From assembly GCF_000308875.1 (NCBI RefSeq), contig NZ_BAGL01000059.1:62001-126000 (forward strand): a stretch of DNA of 64,000 bases. Direction: 5' to 3'. Positions within the stretch are counted from its first letter, which is position 1, and every line of letters begins with the position of its first letter. A model generated the notes under the pieces. That model worked only from the letters and a program-made list of their open reading frames with translations, searched no databases and was not told where the DNA came from. The position numbers and the translations under genes are program-made. This stretch comes from Nocardia transvalensis NBRC 15921 (GTDB lineage: Bacteria; Actinomycetota; Actinomycetes; Mycobacteriales; Mycobacteriaceae). Of this stretch, positions 33,903 to 42,608 are shown piece by piece.

Positions 33903-33905
33903 CGC

Positions 33906-35495
33906 CTACCCCTGCCGTGCCGCGGCGCCGGCCAGGACCGAGTGCAGGGTTCTCGCCTGCACGCTCGCCCGGTCGCCGTGCAGCACCACCTCGGCGAACG
34001 CGACGCCGAGGGCCCGGCCCACATCGAATCCCCCCGCGGCCGTGTCGTTCCCGTCCAGCGCCGCCCGCCAGCGCTGGTACCCGCGCAGCACCTCGACGAG
34101 GCTCGTCCTGCGGTCCGTCTCCAGGCGCGCGTACTCCTCGATCAGGACGCGCTGCGCGTTCCTGCCCGCGAATCCGCCGCCGGCGAAGTCGAGTGCGCGG
34201 GCGAGCTCGCGCACCGTAGCCGCGTAGATCTCCGGATCGAGCTGCGCCGCTTCGGGTTCCACGTGCTCGGAGATTCCGCTGGGCTCCTGCGCGGTCCGCA
34301 GGTCCAGGGTGATCGAGCGGCCCGTACCGGCTGGTGGGGCAGCACGCGGGCCGGACACCAGGGGTTCGGATCGCCACCGCACCGTGGCTCCCTCGCCGAG
34401 ATCCGCGATCGCGACGACGTCGAGCGTGATCGCGGGATAGTCGGTGAGCACCCGGTCCACCGCCGCGACGAATCCCCGCACCGACTCCACCACGAGGCCG
34501 GGCGTATCGAATCCGGCCACCCGCACGCCGTGCCGCTCGGCCAATGTCCGTGCCAGCCACCGGACCACGGGATGGGACACCGGCCGGTCGCCGGACCCGC
34601 GCCGCTCGTTCCTGCGCGGCGGTTCACCGGCCGGCTTCCGTGGTCGTGGCGGGGGGCCGGACCGCGGGCTGGAGGGCCGCTGCTCCCCCGGCTGCGGCGC
34701 GCTGGGAGTTTTCGGCGGCCCGGTCCAGGGGCTACCGCTCCGCGCGCCACCGGACGACACACCCGCCGACGCGCCCGGAGCACGCGGGGCGCGCCGCCCG
34801 TCGCCGGCCGGTGGCGACACTCCGGAGGGTGGCGGTCGGCGGCCGGGATCATGTGTGGCCCTGCCGGATTCGCCCCGGCCTTCCCGGCCCGCCGACCGAT
34901 CCGAGGCTCCCGGTTCCCGTCGGCCGCCGTCGGGCTCTGCCTGCTGCCCTCCGGACGGATCCGGAGTCTGCGACCGGGCAGCCGGCGATTGCCCAGCCGG
35001 GCCGTCCCCTCGTGCGCCCGGAGCCCCCTGTCCCGCCGAACCATTCCCCCCAGAACCATTTCCCGCCGAACCATTCATCGCCGCGCCGTTCTCCGCCGCA
35101 CCCTCCGGCATCGATGACGGCGCGCCCGCACCGCCGGCCGCGGAAACAGGGCCCTGCTCCGCGGACGGGAAGGCCGGGCCGTCCGCCTGCGCGGCCAGCC
35201 GGCTCGCGACGTCGATGTCCTGCCTGCCGAATTCGTCCGCCGCGTCCATGATTCCGGCGGCCGTATTGTGCAGGCTCTCCTCCATTGCCCGCAGATTCGC
35301 CAGCAATTCGTCGGCATGCGGCTTGAACTCCGTGGCGAACGAGAGGCCGAGGTCGTCGTCACCCCAGCTGCCATCGGCCTGTGCCAGCGCGTCACGCAAT
35401 CCCGCGTAGGTCCGGCCCACCCGATCACCGAGTTCGGACATGCGCGCCCCGTGATTGCGCATATCGTCCGGATCGAGCCGGACCACGTCGTTCAT
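33906..35495 (-). CDS. WXG100-like protein with Pro/Gly-rich middle, partner of the giant toxin-like protein
   Basis: 529 residues, ATG at 35495 (MNDVVRLDPDD). Residues 1-100 form a helical hairpin with SWGDDDLG at the turn, the WXG-type signature of type VII secretion substrates. Residues about 110-300 are Pro/Gly/Ser/Asn-rich and disordered, including SGSPWTGPP, which resembles the TPW motif of the giant protein. The C-terminal 220 residues are folded (HPVVRWLARTLAERHGVRVAGF onward, ending VVLHGDRASVQARTLHSVLAG) and of no family I recognise. The stop lies four bases before the giant gene start, so the two are surely cotranscribed and perhaps translationally coupled. It may be a secretion partner or targeting subunit; this is inferred from fold and position. 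Confidence 0.85.
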   Translation of the reverse strand: MNDVVRLDPDDMRNHGARMSELGDRVGRTYAGLRDALAQADGSWGDDDLGLSFATEFKPHADELLANLRAMEESLHNTAAGIMDAADEFGRQDIDVASRLAAQADGPAFPSAEQGPVSAAGGAGAPSSMPEGAAENGAAMNGSAGNGSGGNGSAGQGAPGARGDGPAGQSPAARSQTPDPSGGQQAEPDGGRREPGASDRSAGREGRGESGRATHDPGRRPPPSGVSPPAGDGRRAPRAPGASAGVSSGGARSGSPWTGPPKTPSAPQPGEQRPSSPRSGPPPRPRKPAGEPPRRNERRGSGDRPVSHPVVRWLARTLAERHGVRVAGFDTPGLVVESVRGFVAAVDRVLTDYPAITLDVVAIADLGEGATVRWRSEPLVSGPRAAPPAGTGRSITLDLRTAQEPSGISEHVEPEAAQLDPEIYAATVRELARALDFAGGGFAGRNAQRVLIEEYARLETDRRTSLVEVLRGYQRWRAALDGNDTAAGGFDVGRALGVAFAEVVLHGDRASVQARTLHSVLAGAAARQG

Positions 35496-35512
35496 GTCGC
35501 CGCCCCCAACGG

Positions 35513-36910
35513 TCAGACCCGCCCACCGCGGCGCAGGCGGAATCGGCGCTCGAAGTCACCCACGAACACCGACAGCGGCACCGACGACGTCGAGCGCTCC
35601 ACGACGCCGTCGTCGGCGACGTAGAAGACGGCACGATCCAGCGCCACCTCACCGGCGGGCACCGGCGAGCGCACCATCCAGCCCGTGCCGATCCGGTCGG
35701 CGCGCAGCGACGACAGCGGGTATCCCGTTGTGTCGTAACCGCGTTGGCGGATATGGTCCCGGACGAGATCGAGCGCGTCCGTCTCGCCGAGCCGGTCGGC
35801 GTCGTGCCCGGTCAGGTCCGCGACCGCGAACTGGAACAGAGCGCCGTCGATGTCGGCCCGCTCGTCGTCGCCGAAGACGCGCACGAGGTCGGCTCGGGTG
35901 ACCGTCCTCCCCTGCGCCGCGGCGATCAGTAGTTCGACGGCCTCCGCCGTCTCGTCCGATCGGTCCTCCTCCAGCAGGCCGCCGACGACCTCCGCTACGC
36001 CGCCGACCGTCCACACCGCGGGCAGCGCCGGTGCGCATTCCGGCACCGGAGGCGACGCACCGCGATACCACTGCCCTGCCTCCCACCAGTAGCAGAACGA
36101 CAGCAGTCCGGTGGCCACCCGCGGGTTGAGCACCGGATCGACCACCCAGTCCGGCGCTCCCGCAAAGAATTCCGGCATCGCCGCACCCGCGTTGTACGCG
36201 GCGTCCAGGGCGGGCGCGTCCCACACCCCGCCCGAGAGCACCGCACGGCCGCGAGGCAGCACCGTCACCGTCGACCCGCTGTGCCCCGCGCTTTCGAACA
36301 GCCCCACCGACGGACCGACCCGCGGCCCCCGCCGCGACCCGACCGCCACGAAGGCCGCCGACAACACCGCCCATCGGGCCCACAGCACCGCGAGATCCGG
36401 CAGTTCACCCTCCACGACCACGGCCCGCACCCCCGCCCGCTGATCGGCCCGCACCTGCTCGGCGGCCATCCGCGGCGTCCTCGAGCGACGTTCGCCCTGC
36501 CTGAGGTAGGCCGCGAGCCACACGGGCAGCCGACCCCGCGGATACTGTTCCAGATCCGCGAGATATGCCTCCGGCGCGAACAGTTGCTCGCCGGGAAACG
36601 GTTCGGCGCCGCGATCGGCGACGATCTCGACGCCGTCCGCATCGATCCGCACCAGCAGTCGCCACCACGGCCCGGACGCCGATTCCGCCGTGATCCGCCG
36701 GTGCCGCCGCACCGCGTCCCACACCACGTCCGATACGGGGTGTCGAGTCGGCCGGATCCCGTCGTCGCACAGGATCTGGGCGGATTCGGCGACGACCGTC
36801 ATCGCGAACCACGCCTCGACGCGTCGCCACCCCTGCGGAGCGAGTTCGCGCAAGCCCGTCGCGATCCGATCCTCCAGCCCGGTGAGCCCCTCATCCCCGG
36901 GGTGGGTCAC
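35513..36910 (-). CDS. Two-domain accessory or immunity-like protein, first gene of the giant-toxin operon
   Basis: 465 residues, starting GTG at 36910 with a good GGGAG ribosome site six to seven bases upstream. The N-terminal 150 residues (GWRRVEAWFAMTVVAESAQI, SGPWWRLLVRIDADGVEI, EPFPGEQLFAPEAYLADL) resemble the DUF600/YezG group of immunity-like proteins. The middle is unrecognised. The last 90 residues (ALDLVRDHIRQRGYDTTGYP, GTGWMVRSPVPAGEV, VFYVADDGVVERSTSSVP) resemble YrhB/Imm35-like domains found near actinobacterial type VII genes. The next gene starts 17 bases after its stop. It is the only immunity candidate in the operon, yet it can hardly neutralise all the different catalytic modules, so a chaperone or loading role is as likely. 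Family calls are by pattern. Confidence 0.75.
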   Translation of the reverse strand: MTHPGDEGLTGLEDRIATGLRELAPQGWRRVEAWFAMTVVAESAQILCDDGIRPTRHPVSDVVWDAVRRHRRITAESASGPWWRLLVRIDADGVEIVADRGAEPFPGEQLFAPEAYLADLEQYPRGRLPVWLAAYLRQGERRSRTPRMAAEQVRADQRAGVRAVVVEGELPDLAVLWARWAVLSAAFVAVGSRRGPRVGPSVGLFESAGHSGSTVTVLPRGRAVLSGGVWDAPALDAAYNAGAAMPEFFAGAPDWVVDPVLNPRVATGLLSFCYWWEAGQWYRGASPPVPECAPALPAVWTVGGVAEVVGGLLEEDRSDETAEAVELLIAAAQGRTVTRADLVRVFGDDERADIDGALFQFAVADLTGHDADRLGETDALDLVRDHIRQRGYDTTGYPLSSLRADRIGTGWMVRSPVPAGEVALDRAVFYVADDGVVERSTSSVPLSVFVGDFERRFRLRRGGRV

Positions 36911-37265
36911 CGTTCACTCCCTTTCCGCCCATGCCGAACCCCCCGAAGGACCCGACGCATCCGCACAATTTGAAACACAAGATTTCATGACAGTTCCCGC
37001 GATCACCCCCACAGGCTCGACGTGGGGAGACGAATCGTCACCGTAACAACGATTTCGCACCGCCCATTGCCGTGCAACGTGGGCATTTACCAACCTTGGG
37101 AAGACGCACCTTTTTACGTATGCCATACCGATGCGCATCGAATGCCGGGGTAACTATCATGCGGCGCCCGAAATTTCTTCCATTCAAGAACGTTTCGAAC
37201 CATTCCCGCACCCGGGTCCGGAGGTGGGACGAATTCCGTAGGAAGCGGATAGCCGACCTGTACCG
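36911..37265. promoter_or_regulatory. Intergenic region upstream of the giant-toxin operon
   Basis: 355 bases without a gene and visibly richer in A/T than its surroundings (for example around 36962-36990 and 37105-37125). It must hold the minus-strand promoter for the three-gene operon and the 3' end of the flavoprotein gene at 37266. GCATCGGTA (minus strand, 37126-37134) repeats a string also present at 38540-38548 and 42488-42496. I could not pick a convincing -35/-10 pair, and no small ORF or RNA is evident. Confidence 0.4.
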
Positions 37266-38459
37266 TCAAGCGTCCGCGGCGAGGCGTGCCATATCGGACG
37301 GGCGGGCGAACAGGTCGGCGAAGGTGTCGGCCAGGCGGGCGTCGGTGGCGGCCGCGCCCAGCATCGCCTGCAGTGGTTCCGGCGGATCGAGCATGGTGGC
37401 CGTCCACTGCGCGGCGGGGTAGGCGATGTCGGTCAGCCACGGTGTCGCGGTGGTCAGCATCCAGTCGCGGTCGTACTGCCCGGACGTCTGCCGCAGGATC
37501 GCGTCGGCGTAGCGGAAGGCGCACTGGACGGCGCTGTTGGCGCCCTGTGCGCCACCGGGATCCATGCGGCAGACGACATCGGCGCCGCCCAGGACGAGCG
37601 TGCCGGACGGCAGTGTCCCCACCGGCCGGCGGACGACGGGCGTCACCGCGCCGACGAGGGTCGCGCCGGCGTCGGTCAGCTCGGCGCCGCGGTAACGGTC
37701 GGCCAGGTCCGGCGGCAGGTGCCGGTCGAACAGCCGCCGCGCCAGGCGTAAACGACCCGACGGCCCGCTGTCGCGGGAGAACACGTCCAGGTCGCCGCCG
37801 GGCCGCGCCTCGACAAGCACTATCTCGCACGGCCGTTCGTCTCCCGGCGCGCCGGTGAGCCCGGGATAGGAGATGATCTCGCCCAGTCCGGGCAGGGAGA
37901 CGTAGGTGCCCAGCCCGTCCGGATCCGGCACGACGCCGTCGAGATAGAACACCGCCAGCTGCCGCAGCGGCCCGGAGTGCACCGGCCACGCCGGATCCGG
38001 CGGGAAGCACGCGGCGAGTTCGGCGTCGGCCCGGGTCACGACCGTCAGGTCGAAACGGCCTGCGCCGCGGTCGATCTCGGCCAGCGACGGCTCGGCGATC
38101 TCCAGCCGGCCACCGGCGTCGACGAACGCCCGCAACCAGCGGCCGAATACGGTGCGCTGGTCGACGCTGCGCGCCGGCCGGGCGAACCGCCCCGTCCACC
38201 GCACCACCGCCGTACGGTCGATCGCCGCCACGAACCGGATACCCGAGATCCGCGGCGCGGTCGACGCCCAGAAATCCAGTCCCGCACCCGACTCCAGATC
38301 CAGCGTCGGCGGGAACTTGACCTGCGTGCTGGTCACCGAACCCGACAGAATCTGCTCGGCGTCACGACCGGCGACGAGCGTGACCTCCGTTCCGCCACGC
38401 AATCGATGGGCCAGCGGCAGTCCGCACTCACCGGCCCCCAGTACTCGTATCCGCCTCAC
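37266..38459 (-). CDS. Styrene monooxygenase (StyA)-like FAD-dependent oxygenase
   Basis: 397 residues from the GTG at 38459, chosen because GGAAGGAG lies six bases upstream and the Rossmann motif begins at once (RRIRVLGAGECGLPLAHRL, GxGxxG). Other StyA-family features are FGRWLRAFVDAGGRLE, LTVVTRADAELA at the second dinucleotide-binding strand, and GADVVCRMDPGGAQGANSAVQCA, matching the GDxxxxVDPxxGQGAN block. Such enzymes epoxidise aryl alkenes or indole using FADH2 supplied by a separate reductase (StyB); no reductase gene is nearby. It diverges from the LuxR regulator at 38619. The substrate is unknown, and the neighbouring P450 suggests a small oxidative or secondary-metabolism cluster. 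Confidence 0.8.
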   Translation of the reverse strand: MRRIRVLGAGECGLPLAHRLRGGTEVTLVAGRDAEQILSGSVTSTQVKFPPTLDLESGAGLDFWASTAPRISGIRFVAAIDRTAVVRWTGRFARPARSVDQRTVFGRWLRAFVDAGGRLEIAEPSLAEIDRGAGRFDLTVVTRADAELAACFPPDPAWPVHSGPLRQLAVFYLDGVVPDPDGLGTYVSLPGLGEIISYPGLTGAPGDERPCEIVLVEARPGGDLDVFSRDSGPSGRLRLARRLFDRHLPPDLADRYRGAELTDAGATLVGAVTPVVRRPVGTLPSGTLVLGGADVVCRMDPGGAQGANSAVQCAFRYADAILRQTSGQYDRDWMLTTATPWLTDIAYPAAQWTATMLDPPEPLQAMLGAAATDARLADTFADLFARPSDMARLAADA

Positions 38460-38537
38460 ACCGACTCCTTCCCCGTCACCGACCGGGGCTCGCGTTCGTT
38501 CTCCACCGGTGTCCAGCCTGACCCCGCGGGCAACGAC

Positions 38538-38574
38538 GAGCATCGGTAGAGCCCGCCCGGAAACGTAGGTATGC
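38538..38574 (+). promoter_or_regulatory. GAGCATCGGTA ... TAGGTATGC element before the right LuxR regulator
   Basis: GAGCATCGGTA (38538-38548) is followed 17 bases later by TAGGTATGC (38566-38574), about 45 bases before the chosen start at 38619. The first string recurs at 42486-42496, followed there by TAGGTAGGT (42503-42511). The second recurs upstream of the left regulator. It may be an operator or promoter shared by the island genes; no experimental or consensus support is known to me. Confidence 0.35.
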
Positions 38575-38618
38575 GGCTCGCTTCACCAGGTGCGGGCCAC
38601 CGGCTAGAGTCGTTCGAC

Positions 38619-41147
38619 ATGCGACCGCACCGTCCGGGTTTCGGGGGGACTCTGTCGACAACCGCCGATGAGTTCATCGGCCGCGAGCGCGAACTCGAAC
38701 AGATCACCGAACTGTTACTGGGCTCCGTCCGCCTGCTCACCGTGACCGGCTCCGGCGGAATCGGCAAGACCCGGCTGGTCGGCGAAGCGACGCAACGGTT
38801 CCACCGGGCGCGCAACGCCCCCGTGCGCTGGGTGCGGCTGGCGCGCCTGCCCCGCGACGCCGACCCCGCCGAGATCGAGGACGAGGTGGCGCGGTCGGTG
38901 ATCGATACCGACTTCTCCGGGCGGTCGGCACGGCGCACCCTCCTCGATACCCTCGATCGCCGCACGCGCACCGGCCGCGCGATGCAGACCGTCCTGATCA
39001 TGGACAACTGCGAGCACCTCCTGGCCGGCGCGAGCGCGGTGATCACCGACCTGCTGGACGCCGTGCCGGGCCTGAGCGTGATCGCGACCAGCCGGGAACC
39101 CCTCGAATGGGCCGACGAGCGGCTGATCACCGTTCCCCCGCTGACCCGCCGGCAGGCGCTCGACCTGTTCCGCCGCCGCGCGGAACTCACCGGGCACACC
39201 ATCGGGAACGATCAGGCGGCCGTCGCCGAGGAGATCTGCGAGCATCTGCACAACTGCCCGCTGCACATCCGGCTGGCCGCCGCGCGGCTGCGCCGCCAGC
39301 CGCTGTCGATGATCGCCGGCGATCTCACCGGCGCGGCGACCGACCGCCGGCTGCGCTGGCCGACGGTCACGCGCGGCGGCGTCGACGAACGGCATCGCGG
39401 TATCGCGGATGTCATCGCCTGGTCGTTCGATCTGTGCACCGGCGCGGAGCGGCTGCTCTTCGAGCGAATGTCGGTCTTCGCCACCGGATTCGACGCCAAC
39501 CCCGACGACGCCGACGGCGGTTCCGTCCCCGACACCGGAGCGGACCTGGAGGCGATCGAGACGATATGTTCCGGCCCGGACCCGACCGGCGCGGACCTCG
39601 ACCCCGGCGACATCGAGATCCTGCTGGAACGCCTGGCCGACCAATCGCTGATCCTGACGCATATGACCGCGGAGACGGTGCGCTATTCCCTGCTGGAGAG
39701 CTTCCGCGTCTTCGCGCGGGATCGCCTGTCGGAACGCGCGCCCGGCGATCCGCAACGCCTGGCCGACCGCCATCGCCGCTACTACCGGGACAAGATCACC
39801 GCCGCCGCGGGCGGCTGGTTCAGCGATCGGGAGCGGCAACTGCTGGCATGGGCCCGCGCCGCCTGGGACAATCTGCTGATCGCCATCGACGGCAGCCTGG
39901 TCACACCCACCGAGGCCGTGGTCGGCCTCGAGATCGCGACCGCGATGACCGCGCTGCGGGTGCCGTTCTTCAAGGGCTCCCTGCGGGAATCCCGGCGCTG
40001 GACCGAGCGGACGCTGGAGGCCACGCGCCGGGCCGATCCGGAACCGACCGAACTACAGATCGCGGCGATGGCGTCGGCGGCCTGGATCGGTATGTGCCAA
40101 GGACTTCCGGATCAGGCCGAGAGCATGCTCGAGCGCTGTATCGCCGCCTGCCTGCCCGAACCCGGCGCCGCGGCGGCCTGGCGCGCGGATCCGATCGCGA
40201 CGGCCGAGATGCCCGCACCGGTCGAATTCGCCACCGGCAGCGCGCTGCTGCTGCTGGATCGGGATGACCGCGCGCTGAGCGTATTCGCCCGCGCTCGCGA
40301 GAAGTTCACCGCGGCAGCGGATTCCGGCAGCGCCGCGATGAGCGAACTGTTCGAGGCGCTGGCCGCCGCCTTCCTCGGCGATGCCGGGCAGGCGCTCGAG
40401 GTCACCGGACGCCATCTCGGCAACGCCACCCGCTCCGGCGCCGAATGGGCGAAGTCCTGGGCCGAACTCGCCTGGATGATCGCCCACACCAAACACGGCG
40501 ACCCGGCCGAGGCGCTGGCCACCGGACACGCCGCCCTCACCCGTCAGATCGCGATGCGTGATTCCTGGGGCACCACATGGGCCGTGCACACGCGGGCGTG
40601 GGCCCTGGCGCGCATCCCGGCCACCGCCGGACCCAAGTCCCGTTCCGCCGAGACCGCGGTGGAAACCGCGCGGCTGCTCGGCGGCGCGGCCGCGCTGCGC
40701 CGGGAACTCGGCGTGGACATCGCGCACCTGGGACCGTTCGCCGCGGAGAACGACGAGGCCACCGCGGTCACCCGGAAGGCGCTCGGCCGGACGCGATTCG
40801 ACGCCGCCTGGAACGAGGGCGCTGCGCTGCGCCCGCCGCTGACCAGGGTGCCCCAGCTCGCACTCGGCGCCGCGCCGAAACAGCGGGTGAACGACGACCG
40901 CGTGCCACGCGCCGGACGCCCCGAGCCGTGGCAGCACCTGTCCGCCGCCGAACGCGACGTCGCGCTCCTCGCCGCCTCGGGGTGGCCCAACAGCGCCATC
41001 GCCGCGCGCCGCGGCAGCTCACACCGCACCGTCGACGCACAGATGGCGTCCATCCTGCGGAAACTCATGATCAGCTCCCGCGACGACATCGGCCCGCTGG
41101 TCCCCGACGCTCACCGCGGCCGCATCGCACGCGGCCGCGACGCCTGA
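38619..41147 (+). CDS. LuxR/AfsR-type ATPase transcriptional regulator
   Basis: 842 residues from ATG 38619 (MRPHRPGFGG). An upstream ATG at 38571 is possible, but 38619 gives the same spacing to the NB domain as the left-hand paralogue. It has a P-loop TGSGGIGKTRL, Walker B VLIMDNCEHLL and the SREPLEWADE sensor region. A winged-helix-like LLFERMSVFATG block and a long TPR-like helical region follow. The C-terminal LuxR HTH reads LSAAERDVALLAASGWPNSA, then RTVDAQMASILRKL. These proteins sense an unknown cue and bind DNA through the C-terminal HTH. It is paralogous to the gene at 1-2168; together they bracket the giant toxin operon, the flavoprotein and, on this side, the P450. Confidence 0.92.
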   Translation: MRPHRPGFGGTLSTTADEFIGRERELEQITELLLGSVRLLTVTGSGGIGKTRLVGEATQRFHRARNAPVRWVRLARLPRDADPAEIEDEVARSVIDTDFSGRSARRTLLDTLDRRTRTGRAMQTVLIMDNCEHLLAGASAVITDLLDAVPGLSVIATSREPLEWADERLITVPPLTRRQALDLFRRRAELTGHTIGNDQAAVAEEICEHLHNCPLHIRLAAARLRRQPLSMIAGDLTGAATDRRLRWPTVTRGGVDERHRGIADVIAWSFDLCTGAERLLFERMSVFATGFDANPDDADGGSVPDTGADLEAIETICSGPDPTGADLDPGDIEILLERLADQSLILTHMTAETVRYSLLESFRVFARDRLSERAPGDPQRLADRHRRYYRDKITAAAGGWFSDRERQLLAWARAAWDNLLIAIDGSLVTPTEAVVGLEIATAMTALRVPFFKGSLRESRRWTERTLEATRRADPEPTELQIAAMASAAWIGMCQGLPDQAESMLERCIAACLPEPGAAAAWRADPIATAEMPAPVEFATGSALLLLDRDDRALSVFARAREKFTAAADSGSAAMSELFEALAAAFLGDAGQALEVTGRHLGNATRSGAEWAKSWAELAWMIAHTKHGDPAEALATGHAALTRQIAMRDSWGTTWAVHTRAWALARIPATAGPKSRSAETAVETARLLGGAAALRRELGVDIAHLGPFAAENDEATAVTRKALGRTRFDAAWNEGAALRPPLTRVPQLALGAAPKQRVNDDRVPRAGRPEPWQHLSAAERDVALLAASGWPNSAIAARRGSSHRTVDAQMASILRKLMISSRDDIGPLVPDAHRGRIARGRDA

Positions 41148-41157
41148 CCACGCCGGT

Positions 41158-42417
41158 TCAGCCCGTCACGCGGACGGCCGCGGGCGGGAACACGACCGGC
41201 AGCGCCGCCAGCGCACGATGGAAAGGCCCTGGACGCCAGGACAATTCGTGCGCCGGAACCGCCAAGGTCAGCTCCGGCAGCAGGTCGAGAAGCTGATCGA
41301 CCGCGTCCTGCGCGATCAGGTAGGCGGCCGAGCGGGCGGGGCACGCGTGCGGCCCGGCGCCCCACGCCAGGTGGGATCGGTTCCCGGCCTGGTGGGCGAC
41401 GCCGACGACCGGATCGTTGTTACAGGCCGCGAGGCTGACGACCACGGGTTCGTCCGCGGGCAGCCATACGCCGTCGATCAGGATCGGCTGCCGCGGATAG
41501 GTGACCGAGAAGTTCGCCATCGGCGGGTCGTCGAACAGCACCTCGTCCAATGCGTCACGGGTCGACAGGCTGCCGCTGAGTATGGAACCGGCGAACCGGT
41601 CGTCGGTGAGCACGAGCAGCAGCGCATTGCCGATCAGGTTCTGCAGCGGCTCGATTCCCGCGCCGTACAGGACGACGATCTGATGCACGATCTCCTCGAC
41701 CGACAACGCGGCCGGATGCGTGATCAACCTCGTGGCGATGTCATCACCCGGCGTCGTCCGCTTGAGATCGATCAGTTCCGAGACGGCATCGGTCAGCTTG
41801 CGATTGCCCTCCTGCGCATCGGAACCGTCGAAAACGGCCAGCGTGGCGGCCGCGATCCGCTCACCGATCTCGGCCGGACAGCCGAGCATCGCGTTGATGG
41901 CGGCGAACGCCAGCGGGAACGCGTACCGCGCGATCAGATCCGCGCTACCCGTCGGGGCGAATTCCCCGACGAGCGTGCTCGCGATCCGCTCGACCGTGGC
42001 ATGCATGGCGTGCAGATCGACCGCATCGATACCGTCGGCGTTCACCTGGCGGTATCGCGCGTGCTCGTCTCCGGTGTTGCGCAAGGCGTTCGGGCGCCAT
42101 TGCAGGACCGGCAGCACCGGGCAGTCGGCGGGGATACGCCGCTCCCACATCCGCGGATCCGCCGGGAAATGCTCCGGATCGTGCAGGATCCGCAAGGCGA
42201 CCCGATAGCCGACGACCAGGGTGGCGGGAACCCCCGGCGCGAGTTCGACCGGTACCAGTGAGCCGTACGCGGCGCGCATAGATCGGTATGCCCCATGCGG
42301 ATCGGCGGCGAATTCGGGGGCGTACAGCGGCACCCGGACCTCATCGAGGTCGACCGGCGACGAATGGTGCGTGACCGTCCCGCTACCGGGCCCATCGGAC
42401 CATGACGGTGTGACCAA
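41158..42417 (-). CDS. Cytochrome P450, CYP157-like, lacking the EXXR motif
   Basis: 419 residues, a normal bacterial P450 length. The heme-binding loop is WGAGPHACPAR with Cys359 as the thiolate ligand. The I-helix reads LYGAGIEPLQNLI, with Glu in place of the usual Asp-Thr pair. The K-helix position reads DEVLFDDPPM, so the otherwise nearly invariant E-x-x-R is EVLF. Loss of EXXR is a known trait of the CYP157 family of streptomycetes and relatives, which supports that placement. It lies convergent to the LuxR gene, 10 bases from its stop, and no ferredoxin gene is adjacent. The substrate is unknown. Confidence 0.88.
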   Translation of the reverse strand: MVTPSWSDGPGSGTVTHHSSPVDLDEVRVPLYAPEFAADPHGAYRSMRAAYGSLVPVELAPGVPATLVVGYRVALRILHDPEHFPADPRMWERRIPADCPVLPVLQWRPNALRNTGDEHARYRQVNADGIDAVDLHAMHATVERIASTLVGEFAPTGSADLIARYAFPLAFAAINAMLGCPAEIGERIAAATLAVFDGSDAQEGNRKLTDAVSELIDLKRTTPGDDIATRLITHPAALSVEEIVHQIVVLYGAGIEPLQNLIGNALLLVLTDDRFAGSILSGSLSTRDALDEVLFDDPPMANFSVTYPRQPILIDGVWLPADEPVVVSLAACNNDPVVGVAHQAGNRSHLAWGAGPHACPARSAAYLIAQDAVDQLLDLLPELTLAVPAHELSWRPGPFHRALAALPVVFPPAAVRVTG

Positions 42418-42608
42418 GAACCCCTCCTAGGCAGTGGCGAGTCCGAATCCCGCGACGCCCACATCGTTGGCCATCGGCGTACGGGGAGCATCGGTACACA
42501 CCTAGGTAGGTCGGCGCGTCGCGTCTTCCTCAGGGCGCGAACGCGATTGCGTTGTGAACGACGACAAATAACAGGAAACCTGTGATTCTCCGGCTCATCG
42601 GTGAGAAC
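42418..42608. promoter_or_regulatory. Divergent promoter region between P450 and secreted esterase
   Basis: 191 bases carrying GAGCATCGGTA (42486-42496) and TAGGTAGGT (42503-42511), related to elements upstream of the LuxR regulators. An A-rich stretch (42557-42572) lies closer to the esterase. No defined -35/-10 pair is claimed. Confidence 0.35.
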
